Below are positions 8,048 to 16,802 of a DNA stretch of 56,374 nt, piece after piece. Both the position numbers and the translations under genes were made by a program. Positions within the stretch are counted from its first letter, which is position 1. Each line of letters begins with the position of its first letter. Under the pieces are notes generated by a model. That model was not told the origin of the DNA. It searched no databases and saw nothing but the letters and a program-made list of their open reading frames with translations. The stretch is from CAXTEJ01 sp964243295 (GTDB taxonomy: Bacteria > Actinomycetota > Actinomycetes > Actinomycetales > Angustibacteraceae). The stretch is from the NCBI GenBank assembly GCA_964243295.1, contig CAXTEJ010000021.1, positions 1-56,374 of the forward strand, given 5' to 3'.

Positions 8048-8769
8048 CCAGCCTCGCCGAGCTCACACTCGACCTGTTCCTGCTCGGGCACGCACACCGC
8101 GAGGCCGGGCAGGCGGGTGACGGCTTCGCCTTCGAGCGCCGTGTCCGCACGCACCTCCGCAACTCCTCGATGCCACAAGGCCTGGACTTCCGGGTTCTCG
8201 GGCGCCACAGCCTGTCCGGGCTGTACCACCAGATCGACGAGCAGACGGCGTGCGATCAGGCCCTAGTCGTCGGCGAGTGGAAGGCGCACACCGGCCCGAT
8301 GCCGAAGAACGAACTGATGCGCTTCAAGGCCGCGACCGATGATTACTGGCTCGGCGGACGCTCGGACACGACACTGCCGGTCGTGCGCATCTTCGGCGGC
8401 ACTGGGACGGTCACCCCCAAGCTGCAGTCCTACGCAGCCTGCTGGGGCATCATTCTCATCAGCCCTGTCTTGTGGCCGATCCCAGCAGTGTGTGACCCGC
8501 ACTTGCTCTGGGACGCAGGCGGCCTACCCGCACCTAACGGCGCGGAGCTGTCCGCGCTGACCTCACTGGTCCGTCCGCTCGGCGCCACCCTCAAGCCGCA
8601 ACCTGACGGGTCGTGGCGGGTACCTGCCATGCCGACCGCCGCGCAGGTCGCCGGGTCCTGCGCCATCTGGCGGAAGTACTCCGACCAGGCATGGGCCTGG
8701 TGGAACGACAGCCGGCCGGCGCGGTTCAACGCCCTGCTGTCCGAACGGGTTCAGCAGGAGGCTGCGTGA
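8044..8769 (+). CDS. Cassette protein D, PD-(D/E)XK-like nuclease (241 aa)
   Basis: GTG start at 8044 inside a GTGA overlap. Residues 28-82 have the order expected of a restriction-endonuclease fold: FAFERRVRTHL with an early Glu (E31), YHQIDE with D65, and VVGEWKA giving E78-x-K80. After this core a Trp-rich C-terminal region follows. I see no helicase or methylase domain. The protein would cut DNA or RNA, probably under control of ATPase C. The spacing D65 to E78-x-K80 matches the family, but no specific subfamily is recognised. TnsA-like endonucleases share this signature, yet no DDE transposase is present nearby. Confidence 0.78.
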   Translation: MTSLAELTLDLFLLGHAHREAGQAGDGFAFERRVRTHLRNSSMPQGLDFRVLGRHSLSGLYHQIDEQTACDQALVVGEWKAHTGPMPKNELMRFKAATDDYWLGGRSDTTLPVVRIFGGTGTVTPKLQSYAACWGIILISPVLWPIPAVCDPHLLWDAGGLPAPNGAELSALTSLVRPLGATLKPQPDGSWRVPAMPTAAQVAGSCAIWRKYSDQAWAWWNDSRPARFNALLSERVQQEAA

Positions 8770-9425
8770 GCGAGCTCAGCGCCTGCCACGCGTGCGCGGC
8801 ACCGCTGTCTGCCTGGGAGCCCAACCCGTGCGCCTGCGTTATAGATCGCCCGCACAGCAACAAGGACATCGCCTACTTCATAGCGACGGCCGCCGCCACC
8901 CCCCTTCATCTGCGGGACTTCGTGCGTCTGGCCGATGTGGACTTCTCCCGCACCATGTCACAGCCCACCGCGAACGCGACCATCGCCCCGCACCCTCGGT
9001 TCTGTTGGGCGGGCAAGGGCCTCTACGGACTGTTCCGGCACGGTCCGCTGCCCGGTCCCCGCAATCTCGAGCAAGCTGCCCGGCTGCTGCTCACGGCCTC
9101 CGACCAGCCGCTGACGCTCGAGGCCGTCGAGTTCTGCCTCAAGAAGCTCAACTACCGCTTCTCCTCCCCCTCCCTGTACAACGCCGTCAACCGGTCGCCG
9201 ACCATCGAATGGAACTGGTACGACGGCCACTTCCGCGTGCCCCCTGCGCCCGAACGCGACAGCCACCTGCTGCGCGACATCCCTGTCCTTCCCAACAACA
9301 AGCAAGGCCAATGGCCGAGCTTGAAGGCATACATCGCGGCCGGCATTGAGGCGGCCCTGGCTGAGCGCACGGCACGGCTCCGAGAGGTGCAGCACCGACG
9401 CGTCATCAGCCTGGAATGGGAATGA
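8766..9425 (+). CDS. Cassette protein E, zinc-finger plus winged-helix-like (219 aa)
   Basis: GTG start at 8766 overlaps the stop of D as GTGA; a long upstream extension in the same frame is rejected because it is only the shadow of D. Residues C7, C10, C22 and C24 form a short zinc-ribbon-like cluster. The middle, about residues 75-155, starts with FCWAGKGLYGLFRHG and continues with LTLEAVEFCLKKLNY and SPSLYNAV, a pattern close to HARE/RpoE-type winged helices. It is therefore a probable nucleic-acid-binding subunit closing the cassette. After a 160-base gap the next gene is convergent. Confidence 0.8.
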   Translation: MSELSACHACAAPLSAWEPNPCACVIDRPHSNKDIAYFIATAAATPLHLRDFVRLADVDFSRTMSQPTANATIAPHPRFCWAGKGLYGLFRHGPLPGPRNLEQAARLLLTASDQPLTLEAVEFCLKKLNYRFSSPSLYNAVNRSPTIEWNWYDGHFRVPPAPERDSHLLRDIPVLPNNKQGQWPSLKAYIAAGIEAALAERTARLREVQHRRVISLEWE

Positions 9426-9585
9426 AGGCCGAGTCGCCCAGCGTTAGGGGACGTCCTGGGATTCGACGCGGTGGGTGCGCGATCAGCAGCCGGTCGTGCG
9501 CGCGCAGGTGTGTGCACCAGACGCCCCTTTGGCACCGCGCACCGCAGCCACACGCGAACGAGATGTCGATGGACCGCCCCCGGCC

Positions 9586-11181
9586 CTAGCCCGCGTCGAC
9601 TAACCGCACATCGGCGCCGAGTCCGCGTGCAGCGTAATCCGCAACGCTTCGCGCGCGGTCCCGGATGAGCGATTGTCCGTCGGCACCATCTAGCGGCACG
9701 AACTGGCTCGCGGCTGCTGCTATGGCCTCGGCGGTACCTTGCTGAAAGGCTGGGAGTAGGCCTACATTCCTGAAGAGCTTGGCCGTCGTCCGCTCAACGA
9801 TGACCTGCGACAAGACGCGCTGGTGCAGTGCGTCTTTCTCCGATCCTTCACGTGGCAGAAGGCTTGCGACGACGCGGTCCTCAGGTGGCACACCGGTGAT
9901 GGGGTCAATGGCTGTATGTTGCAGGAGCAGGGAGAGGAATGTGCGCCAAGTCGCCCCGCTCTGCCTGCGCGTCGCCTCGCGAAGGTCGTCTAGCCGGATT
10001 ACTGCGGCGGTCACAGTCCTATCCCCAGCTAGGACTCCCCTGAGCTCGGCGTAGTCGGAGACGGCCTTTGTGCTGGACCCGACGTCGTAGTGCTGGCTCA
10101 GGGAGCGGCCCCAGAACCAGGCTTGCAGTATGTCAGCGTGACGATCAAGGTCGTGATCCATAGCCAAGGCGGCCAACGGAAGCAACTGCGTTTGGTACGG
10201 CAGCCACTCCGGCTCGGTGACACCGCAGACATCATGCACAAAGGCCAAGGCTGCCTCGAACGCAGTGACCGTGCCCTCCCAACGGTCATGCACGATGCTT
10301 TTACTGAGCTTCAGCAGTGCTGGTTGACGGACGTCATCTACGTACCGCAAGCCGATTGTCTGGAGGAGCGGAGTGCCGTCCTCGCCAAGGTAACGGTCGA
10401 GGTGATCGGCGTCTCGCCTGGCGGCTTCCCACTTATCTCGTAGGTTCCAGTGCCGCTCGTAAGTTCGGGCCACAAGGAGATCGAAGGTACCTAGCTTGAG
10501 ACCGGTTCGGTTGACGCGCTCGAAGATTCGAGCGACGGCCTCCGGAGGGAGAGATGTCTCGAGTAGTACGGATGGAAAGAAGTACTCATTTGCCTTCCCG
10601 AGCAGGTTTTTGTAGGCTCGGGTCAAGAGTCGTCGCTGCTCTTCGCGAAGGTCGGACGGAACCTGCGCCAAGGCATCATCCCGCCACTCAAAGAAGGACG
10701 ACGGGCTTCGGAGGGCAGCCAGGGGGACGACACCATCCCGGCCTTGGCGGGACAGAGGATAGTCCGCGATCCACTGGTCGAGGCTGCACACGACCATTGC
10801 TTCTTCGACAGCATCAACGGCAACGTCAGGTCCGTCGAGCCCGTGTACACGCAATGCGTAAACGGCAGGGCCCGCACCTCGTAGTGCGTGATAGAGCGAT
10901 GTCAACCTCTGCTGCCCGTCAAGAACTACATAATCAACGCGGGCTGCTCGCGTAGGCGCGTCCTCGAACTCCCGTACGGCGAAAAAGTCGGGTGCGCCTC
11001 GCATGACCAGCAGACTGCCCGCCGGCCAAGAGCTGAGCACCGTCGCTACCAGGGACACGACGGCGGGACGTCCCCAATCAAAATCCCGCTGAAAGTCCGG
11101 CAGTACAACTGTGCCCTTGCCGATGCCGTCAAGCAGGCTGTCGAGGCTGATAGGTCGGGCTGTGATGTCGTCCATGGTCAT
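9586..11181 (-). CDS. DUF262 (GmrSD-like/ParB-fold) protein, 531 aa
   Basis: The N-terminal domain shows the DUF262 hallmarks: PDFQRDFDW at 28-36, DGQQRLTSLY at 88-97, and FERVNRTGLKLGTFDLLVA further on. DUF262 proteins belong to the ParB/Srx superfamily. In GmrSD and BrxU they hydrolyse nucleotides to drive cleavage of modified phage DNA. The usual DUF1524 HNH partner motif is not visible here, so this may be the S-type half only, or the C-terminus may do something else. The ATG at 11181 follows the stop of the two-TM gene by one base, making a coupled pair. Codon use seems less GC-biased than in the transfer genes. Confidence 0.88.
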   Translation of the reverse strand: MTMDDITARPISLDSLLDGIGKGTVVLPDFQRDFDWGRPAVVSLVATVLSSWPAGSLLVMRGAPDFFAVREFEDAPTRAARVDYVVLDGQQRLTSLYHALRGAGPAVYALRVHGLDGPDVAVDAVEEAMVVCSLDQWIADYPLSRQGRDGVVPLAALRSPSSFFEWRDDALAQVPSDLREEQRRLLTRAYKNLLGKANEYFFPSVLLETSLPPEAVARIFERVNRTGLKLGTFDLLVARTYERHWNLRDKWEAARRDADHLDRYLGEDGTPLLQTIGLRYVDDVRQPALLKLSKSIVHDRWEGTVTAFEAALAFVHDVCGVTEPEWLPYQTQLLPLAALAMDHDLDRHADILQAWFWGRSLSQHYDVGSSTKAVSDYAELRGVLAGDRTVTAAVIRLDDLREATRRQSGATWRTFLSLLLQHTAIDPITGVPPEDRVVASLLPREGSEKDALHQRVLSQVIVERTTAKLFRNVGLLPAFQQGTAEAIAAAASQFVPLDGADGQSLIRDRARSVADYAARGLGADVRLVDAG

Positions 11182-11182
11182 G

Positions 11183-12013
11183 TTACGCCTTCTTGTCCAT
11201 GATTGAGGTGCGGCCGTCCAACATCTCAGTTGTCTGCTCCGCAAGGCTGCGGGATGGGCCACCTCCCGACGTGTCCCGGCCGAAGGTTATCGCCAGGCGA
11301 CGGCTCTGCGGGCCCGATGGCACGGGTGTTCCTAGCAGAATTGCCGCAATGTCAGTTGTTATAACCGTCTCGTACGAGGGCGTACCCGCGTAGGTCACGA
11401 CCTGGAAACGAGTACCACCCTTGAGAAGGGTTTCACCGTCCCAAGCCTGTTCCAGCGCCTGAACCGCCGTAGCGATGGCTGTTACGAGTTGCGCTGGTTG
11501 AAGGCCGCAGCTAGCTGCCGTCGCCTCGAAGAAGGCATCATCCTCATCAGGGACTCCGACGACGAGTTCGAGCGATTGCCTTCGGGCGGCCTCCAGCAGT
11601 AAGTGCTGGTGTTGCGGAAGCCAAGACATTGGATTCCGGAGCAGGACCTTGACGTCCGTCGCGCGCGCCAAGATGTCTCGCCAGTCCGCGGCGTCTTCTC
11701 TGACGATGTCCTCAAGCTGTGCACTGACGGTGCTGGCGCGAAGCTTGAGGAATCGATGCAGCTCGCTAGCGTTGCGCTCGCGAAACAACACCTCTGCGAA
11801 CCACTCGATGACGCCGATGGTGAGCACAGTGGCCAGTATGGCCTGTAGCGCAGCGTACAAGCCAGGACTCAAGTCGCGCTGCTCGTCGACCTGCCCAGGG
11901 GCGTCGGGTGAATAGCCCGCCAAGATTAGGAAGAGTAGCACCGAGAAGACGACCGTGGCACCGGCGACCCACCCACTGAGGCGTCGTCCATCAGAGAGCG
12001 TTACCCTCGCCAT
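11183..12013 (-). CDS. Two-TM protein with cytoplasmic sensor-like domain (276 aa)
   Basis: AGGAG eight bases before the ATG at 12013 fixes the start; a longer upstream frame is not protein-like. TM helices lie at about residues 13-33 and 50-72. The soluble part begins with a heptad-like helix and then VKVLLRNPMSWLPQHQHLLL and LELVVGVPDED, which recall inactive phospholipase-D-like domains. It closes with FQVVTYAGTPSYETVITTD. There is no HKD catalytic motif. Its coupling to the DUF262 gene suggests a two-protein system, in which membrane attachment could either place the nuclease partner or cause abortive membrane damage. Confidence 0.82.
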   Translation of the reverse strand: MARVTLSDGRRLSGWVAGATVVFSVLLFLILAGYSPDAPGQVDEQRDLSPGLYAALQAILATVLTIGVIEWFAEVLFRERNASELHRFLKLRASTVSAQLEDIVREDAADWRDILARATDVKVLLRNPMSWLPQHQHLLLEAARRQSLELVVGVPDEDDAFFEATAASCGLQPAQLVTAIATAVQALEQAWDGETLLKGGTRFQVVTYAGTPSYETVITTDIAAILLGTPVPSGPQSRRLAITFGRDTSGGGPSRSLAEQTTEMLDGRTSIMDKKA

Positions 12014-12496
12014 GCCTGATTCTCCTAGTCCTACGACGGTTACCTTGAATGCCAGACGCTCGCGCGCAGCTTGGTACGGGAGGGCGGTCGACGGGACAGA
12101 AGCCGTCAACAGAGCACTGCAGACTATGCGGTCACGAGACTGCTCCCTCAGGCAGCATCCGTTCGGGCTGTATGGCGACGCCGCCGGTTGACTCCGCAGG
12201 GGAAGAGGGTGCACGCCCCGTGGGCCGGAACCTGCCTTGCGGACGGCGCCGGTGACGAAATGGCGCATGTCATGCCTGCCGCGGTTTCGCCCGCTGCTCG
12301 AGCGGTACAGGGTCAGCCCGGGAAACCAAGTTGGTCCGGTTGGGTCGGCGAGACGGAACGGGCTAGCGCCATCGGGCCGGAAGACCAGGAGGAGAGACAT
12401 CCTCCTACTCGACACGTGCGCCTGTGAAGCAGGCAGCGCGAACACAGCCAAGATCGGATCATGTCTGCCTCCGACCAGCTTCTCGCCCACACGCAG
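12014..12496. other. Intergenic region between restriction operon and DUF262 pair
   Basis: About 480 bases, presumably with the promoter of the two-TM/DUF262 pair. The frame of the two-TM gene stays open upstream, but the translation is not protein-like before the ATG at 12013. No hairpin or repeat is seen. Confidence 0.5.
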
Positions 12497-13234
12497 TTAC
12501 AGGCGGCTGAGGCGCCCCGGCTCGTCTTGTTCGTAGGCGTCGAAGTTGCGCTCGGCCACGAGCCCCACGAGGTCGGTGAGGGCTCGGTCGAGGGGGACGG
12601 TCGTCGTCGAGTCGTTGGCTTCCCAGCAGGGGAGGCTTGGGGAGAAGGGGTTGGCGTCGAGGAGCAGGACGTAGAGGCGTTCGAACTGCTCTTCACGACC
12701 GGTCGGGTCGGTGCGACCGGTGAACGGGCGCAGCCGCGGGAAGGCGTTGTCGAAGGTCGAGCGACGCCGCTCCGTGCCGTCGCTGGCCGCGTCCTTGTCC
12801 AGGATGATCCAGCCGGACAGGACGGCGTAGGGGAAGCGTCGGTGCAGTGAGAGCGCCTCGATGAGCATGTCGCCGCGCCGGTTGGTCAGGTTCTTCTGGA
12901 AGTTGCCGCTTGCGCCGTCGCGGAAGTTGATCGACTTCAGGGTGGCGGAGAAGATCAGCCCGCTGTCTTCGGTCGCCCAGCTCACGTCGACCGTCTTGGC
13001 GCCGAAGGCGCCCGCGAGCCGTCGCTCCGCTCCCGAGCCGTTGTCAAGGTCGCCTGGCCCGGCTGGTCGTGCCTCACTCATGCCTCGCGCGCGGAGCTCG
13101 TCGGCCAGCGCTAGTGCGATCGCGGAGGAGACGCGCTGGGCGTACGCGTTCTTGACGCCTGGCTTGCTGTCGTCGGCGGGCTTGGTCGGCAGCGTGCGCA
13201 GCGCCGCCACCACTCGCTCGTCAATGCTCGACAT
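12497..13234 (-). CDS. Putative restriction endonuclease, second subunit (245 aa)
   Basis: The third gene of a minus-strand operon, two bases after the preceding stop. Its core has DVSWATEDSGLIFSATLKS, an acidic residue followed by S-A-x-x-K, and then SINFRDGASGNFQKNLTNRR and LSLHRRFPYAVLSGWIILD. This order fits a PD-(D/E)XK-type endonuclease in which the central Glu is replaced. I have a recollection of similar proteins beside Eco57I-like methylases, but cannot verify it. It would act with, or instead of, the neighbouring 355-residue protein to cut unmethylated DNA. Confidence 0.72.
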   Translation of the reverse strand: MSSIDERVVAALRTLPTKPADDSKPGVKNAYAQRVSSAIALALADELRARGMSEARPAGPGDLDNGSGAERRLAGAFGAKTVDVSWATEDSGLIFSATLKSINFRDGASGNFQKNLTNRRGDMLIEALSLHRRFPYAVLSGWIILDKDAASDGTERRRSTFDNAFPRLRPFTGRTDPTGREEQFERLYVLLLDANPFSPSLPCWEANDSTTTVPLDRALTDLVGLVAERNFDAYEQDEPGRLSRL

Positions 13235-13236
13235 GC

Positions 13237-14304
13237 CTACTGCAGGTCGAGCGTGGGGTTGTCCGGCTCCTGGTCGCCCTCTGCCGGCTCGTCGGCCTCG
13301 TGGTCCTCGTCCTCGGGCTGGTCGGCTGCCTTCTGCTTGGCCTTGGCGGCGTCGGCTGCGTCCGCGATGGGGTTGGGCGCACCGCCGGTGGGCGCCTTGC
13401 CGTCGCGGCCCTCGCGTACGGCCTGGTGGATGCCCACCGGTGTGTTGGTGATGACGGCGTTGAGCAGGTCCCCGAAGAACGGTGCGGCGCCGAGGTCGGG
13501 TGCCTCGTCGGAGTTCTTGATGACGAGGGTGGCAGTGGTGGCGTCCCAGTCGGCGACGAGCAGCAGCGTGGCGTCGTAGGGACCGTCGGGCTTGCGGGTC
13601 CGGCGGAGCAGGTCTTGCAGGCGGGCGTAGGCCCCCTGCTCGTCAAAGATCTTGACGCTGACGATGAAGGCGTAGCCCATCGCGGCGAGCGGGTGGCGAT
13701 CGCGCAGGTTGACCGCCTCGCCGAGGGTCTCCTCGTACCGGTTCTTGGTGTTCTTGCCGTAGCTGCTGAACATCGTCTTGCCGCTGATGAGCACGTCGGG
13801 GCCGCGGTCCCACGCGCTGACGGCGACGTCGACCTGCTTGACGTAGAACCTTCCGAGGATGTTGCTCGCGCTGGTAGTCGGGAGGCTTCTTTGCACCTTC
13901 TGGACAGCGCTCCGCAGCCCCGCCCAACCGGGGATCTTGGGGTCGCCCTGCCTGGCCTCGACCTTGTCGAGCTGGTCGATGAGGGCGGCGATGGCGCGCT
14001 CCACCTGGGCCAACTCGGTGCTGAGTACCCGGGGCTGGGTTAGGCGCGGCCACACCTCGTCGGGCGAGAAGCCTGCGCGCCGCAGCTCGTGGGCGAGCCA
14101 GGCGTCGAACGCCTTCGCGAGCCGGCCGGACTGGGTGGTGGCTTGCGCGGTCATTGGGACCGTGAGCAGCTCCCTGAGCGTCTCCATGTCGGGGTCGTAG
14201 GCCGGCTCCCCCGCAGGGCCGTCCTTCCAGGGCCGGTGCCTGGCGGTGCGCTTGGCCGCGGCAAGCAGGATCGGTTCCAGCTCGGTGATCGTGTCGGGCT
14301 TCAC
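13237..14304 (-). CDS. Putative restriction endonuclease (355 aa)
   Basis: The ATG at 14304 overlaps the methylase stop by four bases. Residues about 165-240 carry VDVAVSAWDRGPDVLISGKT, NTKNRYEETLGEAVNLRDRHPLAAMGYAFIVSV. The GPDVLIS-x-KT stretch is a PD-(D)-x-K-like active-site candidate with D and K flanking a strand. The N-terminal 150 residues are helical. The C-terminal 40 residues are an acidic, low-complexity tail (EDEDHEADEPAEGD). As the middle gene of a methylase operon it should be the cleaving enzyme. The recognition sequence cannot be read from sequence. Confidence 0.75.
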   Translation of the reverse strand: MKPDTITELEPILLAAAKRTARHRPWKDGPAGEPAYDPDMETLRELLTVPMTAQATTQSGRLAKAFDAWLAHELRRAGFSPDEVWPRLTQPRVLSTELAQVERAIAALIDQLDKVEARQGDPKIPGWAGLRSAVQKVQRSLPTTSASNILGRFYVKQVDVAVSAWDRGPDVLISGKTMFSSYGKNTKNRYEETLGEAVNLRDRHPLAAMGYAFIVSVKIFDEQGAYARLQDLLRRTRKPDGPYDATLLLVADWDATTATLVIKNSDEAPDLGAAPFFGDLLNAVITNTPVGIHQAVREGRDGKAPTGGAPNPIADAADAAKAKQKAADQPEDEDHEADEPAEGDQEPDNPTLDLQ

Positions 14305-15989
14305 GCCTTTGCCCTGGCAAGGCGGCGGGCGCTGAGCTCGGCGTGGGCCTCTCGCAACGCCTTGACCTCGGCGCGGGCCATGCCGAGGGCGCCCACGAGC
14401 AGCACGTCGTCGACGATCTTGGCGGCGTCGAGGAGCTTGCCGGCACGCGTTGCCCGGGCGAGCTGGGGGCGGACGGCCACCAGCTTCGTCCGTGCGGCCT
14501 CGACGACGGCGGGCGCCGGGACGGGGAGGAGATCCGCCTCCCGGGGCTCAAGCTTGAGCATCCCGCCGCCGTAGGAACGGCCGACGGTCTCGGCGCCCAG
14601 CAGCGTCATCGAGCTCAGGGCCGCGAGAGGCAGCAGGTCTGTGCCGAGCGTCTTGAGGCCGGCGCGTAGGTAGACGCCGTGGACGCTGTTGAGGTGGTGG
14701 GCCTTGGCGGCGTTGCTGCACAGCCGGGGCGTGTCGGCGTTCATGTAGGTCAGCAGCAGGTCCGCGGGCCGCTGGAGCGGCACCCGCCACCAAGGCTTGC
14801 GCACCCGGCACTTGTACGCCTTGTGCACGTCGACGGCCTCACCCGCGTCGACGTAGGCCTTGGCCGCCGGACTCAGGTCGCCCAGCGGTGGCCGGAACAG
14901 GTAGGTCGCCGCGCCCTGGGTCCCGAGATCGCGCCAAGCCGCAGCGGAGAAGGTCATGCCGCGCAGGTGGCGGCTTCCCGGTGGCGAGAGCGGGAGGAGC
15001 TCGTCGGCACCGAGGCCAAGCTCGCGCGCCCTGGCCGGGCTGATGGCGAAGTAGCGGTTGTTGCCCGAGACCATCCCCAGCGTGGTGTCGCCCCACGTCT
15101 CCAGCGGCGTGAAGCTTCCGCTCGACTGGAGCTGCACGTAGGCCTCCAGGGCCGGGCCCGGCAGCAGCGAGGGGGTCCACTTGCCCTCGGCGGGCAGCGG
15201 GGTCCAGCGCCGGAAGGCGGCGGTGGAGGCGGTGAGGTCCTCGGCGTTGCGCACCTCGTGGAGCTCGCAGAAGCCGGCCGGGGTGCCGTTGTAGCCCTCG
15301 GCGAGCAGCAGCACGACCTCCTCCTGCACGCCGGGGAACACGCGCTCGGTGAACAGGACGAGCTTGACGGTCGCGAAGCGCTCGACGAGAAAGCGACGGA
15401 CCTCGCTCGCGTAGTTCACGTGCAGCAGCTCCGCCGGCAGCACCAGGCCGAGGCGGCCGCCGTCACGTAGGAAGCGCGCGGCGTGCACCGTGAAGGCCGC
15501 CCAGCTCGAGGCCAGCCCTGTCAGCGGCACGCCGGCCGCCAGCGCTGCCCGCTGGCTCCGCGCACGCTCCTCGCCCGAGAAGTCCTGGTAGCGGACGTAG
15601 GGCGGGTTGCCGATCACCGCGTCGTAGCGAGGCTCGGGCTCGACGCCGAAGAAGTCGCCCGGAGTGATCTCGGCCTGCCGACCCGTCGCCGCCACGAGCG
15701 CACGGGCGTGAGCAGCACTGGCCTCATGCAACTCGACGCCGGCAAGAGCGCCGCCCTGACGTACGCCCAGCCGGTCGAGGCGTGCCGCAGTCGCGACCAG
15801 GAACGCGGCCTCGCCGCATGAGGGCTCCAGCACGTCTTCGGAACCGTCCCGAACGGCCCACTCCACGACGTAGTCACATAGCGCGGGAGGGGTGAAGAAC
15901 GCTCCGCGGGCCTTGCGCAGCTCCGCGCTGTCGCCGGCCAGCATCGTCATGAGTAGCAGCCTATGGATCGGGGGCAGGTCGGCCGCCAC
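14301..15989 (-). CDS. N6-adenine DNA methyltransferase, Eco57I-like (562 aa)
   Basis: Motif X is GAFFTPP at 29-35, motif I EPSCGEAAF at 55-63 (S-adenosylmethionine binding) and motif IV NPPY at 128-131, the N6-adenine signature. The 350 residues after the catalytic domain contain a target-recognition part and a helical end. It modifies adenine in a specific site and protects the plasmid host from the two adjacent endonucleases. GTG at 15989 is the chosen start. An ATG 13 codons later is possible, but the preceding segment DLPPIHRLLLM fits the family N-terminus. It leads a three-gene operon on the minus strand. Confidence 0.93.
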   Translation of the reverse strand: MAADLPPIHRLLLMTMLAGDSAELRKARGAFFTPPALCDYVVEWAVRDGSEDVLEPSCGEAAFLVATAARLDRLGVRQGGALAGVELHEASAAHARALVAATGRQAEITPGDFFGVEPEPRYDAVIGNPPYVRYQDFSGEERARSQRAALAAGVPLTGLASSWAAFTVHAARFLRDGGRLGLVLPAELLHVNYASEVRRFLVERFATVKLVLFTERVFPGVQEEVVLLLAEGYNGTPAGFCELHEVRNAEDLTASTAAFRRWTPLPAEGKWTPSLLPGPALEAYVQLQSSGSFTPLETWGDTTLGMVSGNNRYFAISPARARELGLGADELLPLSPPGSRHLRGMTFSAAAWRDLGTQGAATYLFRPPLGDLSPAAKAYVDAGEAVDVHKAYKCRVRKPWWRVPLQRPADLLLTYMNADTPRLCSNAAKAHHLNSVHGVYLRAGLKTLGTDLLPLAALSSMTLLGAETVGRSYGGGMLKLEPREADLLPVPAPAVVEAARTKLVAVRPQLARATRAGKLLDAAKIVDDVLLVGALGMARAEVKALREAHAELSARRLARAKA

Positions 15990-16067
15990 GACACGTCGAC
16001 CGGCTCGGCGTCAGCGACAAGCACGCTGGCTGGGACTCACCCCGCGGTCGCGCAACTAGCCCTCGCG

Positions 16068-16433
16068 CTAGTAGTCGTCAGCAGTGACGACCCACCCGCC
16101 GGGGTTCAGCCGGTCGGCGGCTGCTTGCGCCGCGAGTACGAGGCGCCGGGCGCCGACCGTGGTTGACGGGAACGTCCAGGTGATCGAGGTCGGCCGAGCG
16201 GTCGCGGTCCCGCCGCCGACGTAGCCGGTGTCCGCGGCGACCCGGTCGACGTCGTCGACGAGCTGCCGAACGAGGGCCGCGGCCTGGTCGGTGAGGGGCT
16301 GGCCGTGCTCGACAGTGAGTCGGCGGCCGCCGCTGGCGTACAGGTGGGCCTCGGCGAGGACGGCGTCCGCGGCGAGGGTGCGGTGCATCGCCTCCCAGCC
16401 GCTGCCCCGGGGGGCCTGGTGGTCGGCGGTCAT
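16068..16433 (-). CDS. Hypothetical accessory protein (121 aa)
   Basis: The ATG at 16433 lies in an ATGA overlap with the preceding gene. The protein has helical segments (GWEAMHRTLAADAVLAEAHL and DQAAALVRQLVDDVDRVAADTGY) and ends in LNPGGWVVTADDY. No TM helix or motif is recognised. Its pairing with the 94-residue gene upstream suggests a functional couple of the kind common on actinobacterial plasmids. Function unknown. Confidence 0.72.
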   Translation of the reverse strand: MTADHQAPRGSGWEAMHRTLAADAVLAEAHLYASGGRRLTVEHGQPLTDQAAALVRQLVDDVDRVAADTGYVGGGTATARPTSITWTFPSTTVGARRLVLAAQAAADRLNPGGWVVTADDY

Positions 16434-16714
16434 CGCTCGGCCGGTCGCATGCCGTTGATGATGGCCCAGTAGCAGGGCGCGCCGATCGCGCCGGTGGCGT
16501 CGACGGGCGCGAGGATCAGGGCGAGCCGGACCCGGGCGCCGCCCTCGCCGTTGGCGTCGAGCTGGTCGTAGAACTCTTCCTGGACCGCGGCGAGGGCGAG
16601 CAGGCCGGCGTCGTAGTCGCCGGCCTCGGCTAGCGGCGGGCGCTCGGGCAGGTCGAGGTCGAGCACGACAAAGCCCGGGACGGTGGTCGGGACTGGCGGC
16701 GGGGTCGGTGTCAT
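16430..16714 (-). CDS. Hypothetical accessory protein (94 aa)
   Basis: A small soluble protein with an N-terminal Thr/Pro stretch, then VPGFVVLDLDLPERPPLAEA and ARVRLALILAPVDATGAIG. It is coupled to the 121-residue gene by a four-base overlap. No family is recognised, but composition and coupling support it as real. It could be an antitoxin-like or anti-restriction protein; nothing visible decides. Confidence 0.7.
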   Translation of the reverse strand: MTPTPPPVPTTVPGFVVLDLDLPERPPLAEAGDYDAGLLALAAVQEEFYDQLDANGEGGARVRLALILAPVDATGAIGAPCYWAIINGMRPAER

Positions 16715-16802
16715 GGGTCGAGCGTCGTTGCGCTGTCAGCCCCTGGACAGACCTTGTGCCGTTGCTGTGGACAGCCGGCGCACCTGGGGACAGCGGGCAC
16801 AC

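Noticed and set aside
5137..9425. Tn7-like transposition module (TnsA/TnsC/TniQ)
   Set aside because: A nuclease and an ATPase fit superficially, but no DDE transposase or terminal inverted repeats are visible and the Zn/HTH protein does not read like TniQ.
12014..12490. Upstream extension of the two-TM protein
   Set aside because: The frame is open, but AGGAG before the ATG at 12013 and the loss of protein-like text upstream argue against it.
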